Source of the DNA: Paenibacillus sp. JJ-100
Lineage (GTDB): Bacteria > Bacillota > Bacilli > Paenibacillales > Paenibacillaceae
Direction of reading: 5' to 3'
Assembly: GCF_948329825.1 (NCBI RefSeq)
Contig: NZ_CAOJCM010000002.1
Location: forward strand, 372,001-436,000
DNA: 64,000 nucleotides
Shown one piece after another: positions 62,463 to 64,000 of the stretch. Each line of letters opens with the position of its first letter. Position 1 is the stretch's first letter. The notes beneath the pieces were generated by a model that worked only from the letters and a program-made list of their open reading frames with translations, made no database searches and was not told the DNA's origin. A program made the position numbers and the translations under genes.

Positions 62463-63563
62463 TTAAGGGCGGGCTGACTCACTCTCTGCCAGTGTGTTCT
62501 CCAGTGCTGCTATAAAAGCACGATTCTGCTCCGCCGTCCCCACAGACACACGAATATAAGTTGGATAGACGTGAAAGCCCGAGCGCACGATAATGCCCTG
62601 TTTAAGCAAGGACTGAAACGCTGTGAGGGAAGGCATATTTACATCAACCAAAATGAAATTCCCTTGTGATGAGAAATAACGTAAGCCAAGTCGGGAAAAT
62701 TCATTCTGCAGCCATTCCCGATCTGCGGCATTACGCTGAGAACACTCCTGTACAAATGCCTGATCCTGGAGAGCAGCTTTGGCCGCAACTTGCCCAAAAC
62801 GGGAGGTATTAAACGGTTCACGTACACGGTTAATCAGATCAATGACCTCTGGACGGGCAATACCGTATCCAATACGAAGAGATGCCAAACCGTAAATTTT
62901 AGAAAACGTGCGCAACACGACCAGATTCGGGTAACGATCAATCAGTGGAATGCTTTGTGGATAAGCTTCATCCGTGACGAATTCATAATAAGCCTCATCC
63001 AGTACAACCATCACTTGGGAAGGCACCTGATCCATAAAAGTGATCAGATCCTGTTCAGTAACAATCGTACCTGTAGGGTTATTCGGATTGCATATCCAGA
63101 CAGCTTTGGTTTTGTCATTGATTTCCGCCAGCATGGCTGGAAGATCATGGGTTCCATTTTTCAAAGGCACCTCAATCGTTACTGCACCTTCAATGTCTGC
63201 ATTGCTCTTATATACGGAGAAGGTCTGATCCGCCATAATGGTTTCATCCCCAGGGAGGAAAAAAGCTCGAGTAATCAGCGCTATAATCTCATCGGACCCA
63301 CATCCAAAAATCAGATTGCTTCGCTCTACTCCCAAATGTTCAGCAAGTACTTCCGTCAGTTCAACAGAACTTCCATCAGGATAGACGCTGACGTTAGCCA
63401 TTTCCTTCGTAATTGCTTCAAGTGCAGCAGGCGAACTGCCGTACGGATTCTCATTGGAGGCCAGCTTGATGACTTGCTCCAGCCCCAGCTCTCGTTTCAC
63501 TTCTTCTATCGGTTTGCCCGGCTTATACACGGGGAGATCAACAATCTGGGATTTCGGTTTCAA
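62463..63563 (-). CDS. hisC: Histidinol-phosphate / aromatic aminotransferase
   Basis: A PLP aminotransferase of 366 residues: ASNENPYGSSPAALEAI, GCGSDEIIALI, CNPNNPTGT, the PLP-lysine region RTFSKIYGLASLRIGYG, and VRSGFHVYPTYIRVSVG. In B. subtilis the hisC product in the trp operon serves both histidine and aromatic amino-acid synthesis; position between trpA and tyrA suggests the same here. Starts at ATG 63563. Confidence 0.95.
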   Translation of the reverse strand: MKPKSQIVDLPVYKPGKPIEEVKRELGLEQVIKLASNENPYGSSPAALEAITKEMANVSVYPDGSSVELTEVLAEHLGVERSNLIFGCGSDEIIALITRAFFLPGDETIMADQTFSVYKSNADIEGAVTIEVPLKNGTHDLPAMLAEINDKTKAVWICNPNNPTGTIVTEQDLITFMDQVPSQVMVVLDEAYYEFVTDEAYPQSIPLIDRYPNLVVLRTFSKIYGLASLRIGYGIARPEVIDLINRVREPFNTSRFGQVAAKAALQDQAFVQECSQRNAADREWLQNEFSRLGLRYFSSQGNFILVDVNMPSLTAFQSLLKQGIIVRSGFHVYPTYIRVSVGTAEQNRAFIAALENTLAESESARP

Positions 63564-63609
63564 CTTGACCGCCTCCTATTGTTCAAAATTACAGTTCGTC
63601 TGAACTTGG

Positions 63610-64000
63610 TTATCCTTTTAATTGTGCCACAAAGTTACGAATTTGCAACAGTCCCGCTTCACGAGTAGCCTCATTTTCAAGGAGCGGAAGGGCCTCTTCG
63701 ACCTGCCGTACAATGGCACTTCCAACGATAACACCGTCACAGATACGGGAGAAACGAGCGACCTGTTCGTGACTGGAGATACCAAATCCTATGGCAACAG
63801 GCAGGTCAGTCAAGCTTTTTACCGTTTCAATAAATTTTTCTACTCCATCAAAAAATGATGCACGTTCGCCGGTTACACCGAGGGATGAAACACAGTAGAT
63901 AAACCCGCGCGCTCCGGAGAGAATCTGCTCCATTCTTGCGTTCGATGTAGGAGCAACGAGCGGCACTAAATGAACTCCAGCCTCATCGCAACGGCGACGT
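63610..64000 (-). CDS. trpA: Tryptophan synthase alpha subunit (partial, C-terminal part)
   Basis: The gene enters from the right edge; about 129 codons are visible (RRCDEAGVHLVPLVAPTSNARMEQILSGARGFIYCVSSLGVTGER, then LPVAIGFGISSHEQVARFSRICDGVIVGSAIV). These are the phosphate-binding GFGIS and DGVIVGSA loops of the TrpA TIM barrel, which cleaves indole-3-glycerol phosphate. The frame does not begin at the internal Met 63966; it continues beyond the window. Followed by hisC after 46 bases. Confidence 0.95.
   Translation of the reverse strand, partial: RRRCDEAGVHLVPLVAPTSNARMEQILSGARGFIYCVSSLGVTGERASFFDGVEKFIETVKSLTDLPVAIGFGISSHEQVARFSRICDGVIVGSAIVRQVEEALPLLENEATREAGLLQIRNFVAQLKG

Noticed and set aside
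62790..63668. 292-codon plus-strand open frame
   Set aside because: It is antisense to hisC, which has full family motifs; the frame is a shadow of hisC codon bias.

Overview
The window is ordinary Bacillales chromosome, most like Paenibacillus. The evidence is S-layer-homology and copper-amine-oxidase-domain wall proteins, bacillithiol genes, a Pro-specific T-box, and a gene order that tracks the Bacillus subtilis block from trp-hisC-tyrA through qcrABC, ypjA-D, dapB, mgsA, bshB1, bshA, cca, birA, panBCD, dinG, ypmB, asnS and dnaD to nth. That order is interrupted by lineage-specific insertions (hbd-ackA, a short FtsH-like protease, rex, mtaD, two ECF sigma units). I saw no rRNA, tRNA, insertion sequence, prophage or CRISPR array. 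Base composition is even except for a GC-rich block inside dynA.

Layout: 1-1040 is the 5' part of an ABC exporter gene. 1442-6494 holds dynA (two-headed bacterial dynamin), a small unknown gene and nth. 6656-13249 is a cell-envelope cluster: an SLH protein, a GerMN lipoprotein and two tandem 469-residue amidases. 13540-16858 is leuCD with a divergent LysR regulator; the gap between them carries a Fur-box promoter, a hairpin and a LysR-type site. 17256-25991 mixes methionine salvage (mtnU, mtnE, mtnW, mtnX, mtnB) with proline synthesis (T-box-proB-proA-proC); proBAC and mtnWXB run as one polycistron. 26115-28473 is an ECF sigma/anti-sigma/membrane-protein unit whose sigma gene seems to start at ATT. 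28649-35851 holds dnaD, asnS, ackA, hbd, the short FtsH-like protease with a membrane partner, and ypmB. 35895-50873 holds mtaD, rex, dinG, TPR genes, panBCD, birA, cca, bshA, bshB1, mgsA, dapB and the MazG-like ypjD. 51048-57377 holds ypjC, ypjB, ypjA, qcrCBA, ypiF, a stand-alone IDEAL-domain micro-gene and a gamma-carbonic-anhydrase-like gene. 57423-60656 holds an unknown gene, a phosphoglycerate-mutase-like phosphatase and a second ECF sigma/zinc-finger anti-sigma pair behind a SigX-type promoter. 61083-61167 looks like a small RNA gene. 61341-64000 is tyrA, hisC and the 3' part of trpA.

The least expected content is regulatory. (1) A putative ~85-nt sRNA has a consensus sigma-A promoter, a palindrome upstream of it and a pyrimidine-rich loop; that loop is complementary at 14 of 16 positions to the ribosome-binding site of the ATT-started sigma gene in this same window. 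(2) A Fur-controlled short transcript lies upstream of leuCD. (3) Methionine-salvage genes lie under a proline T-box. All three are read from sequence only and are untested.
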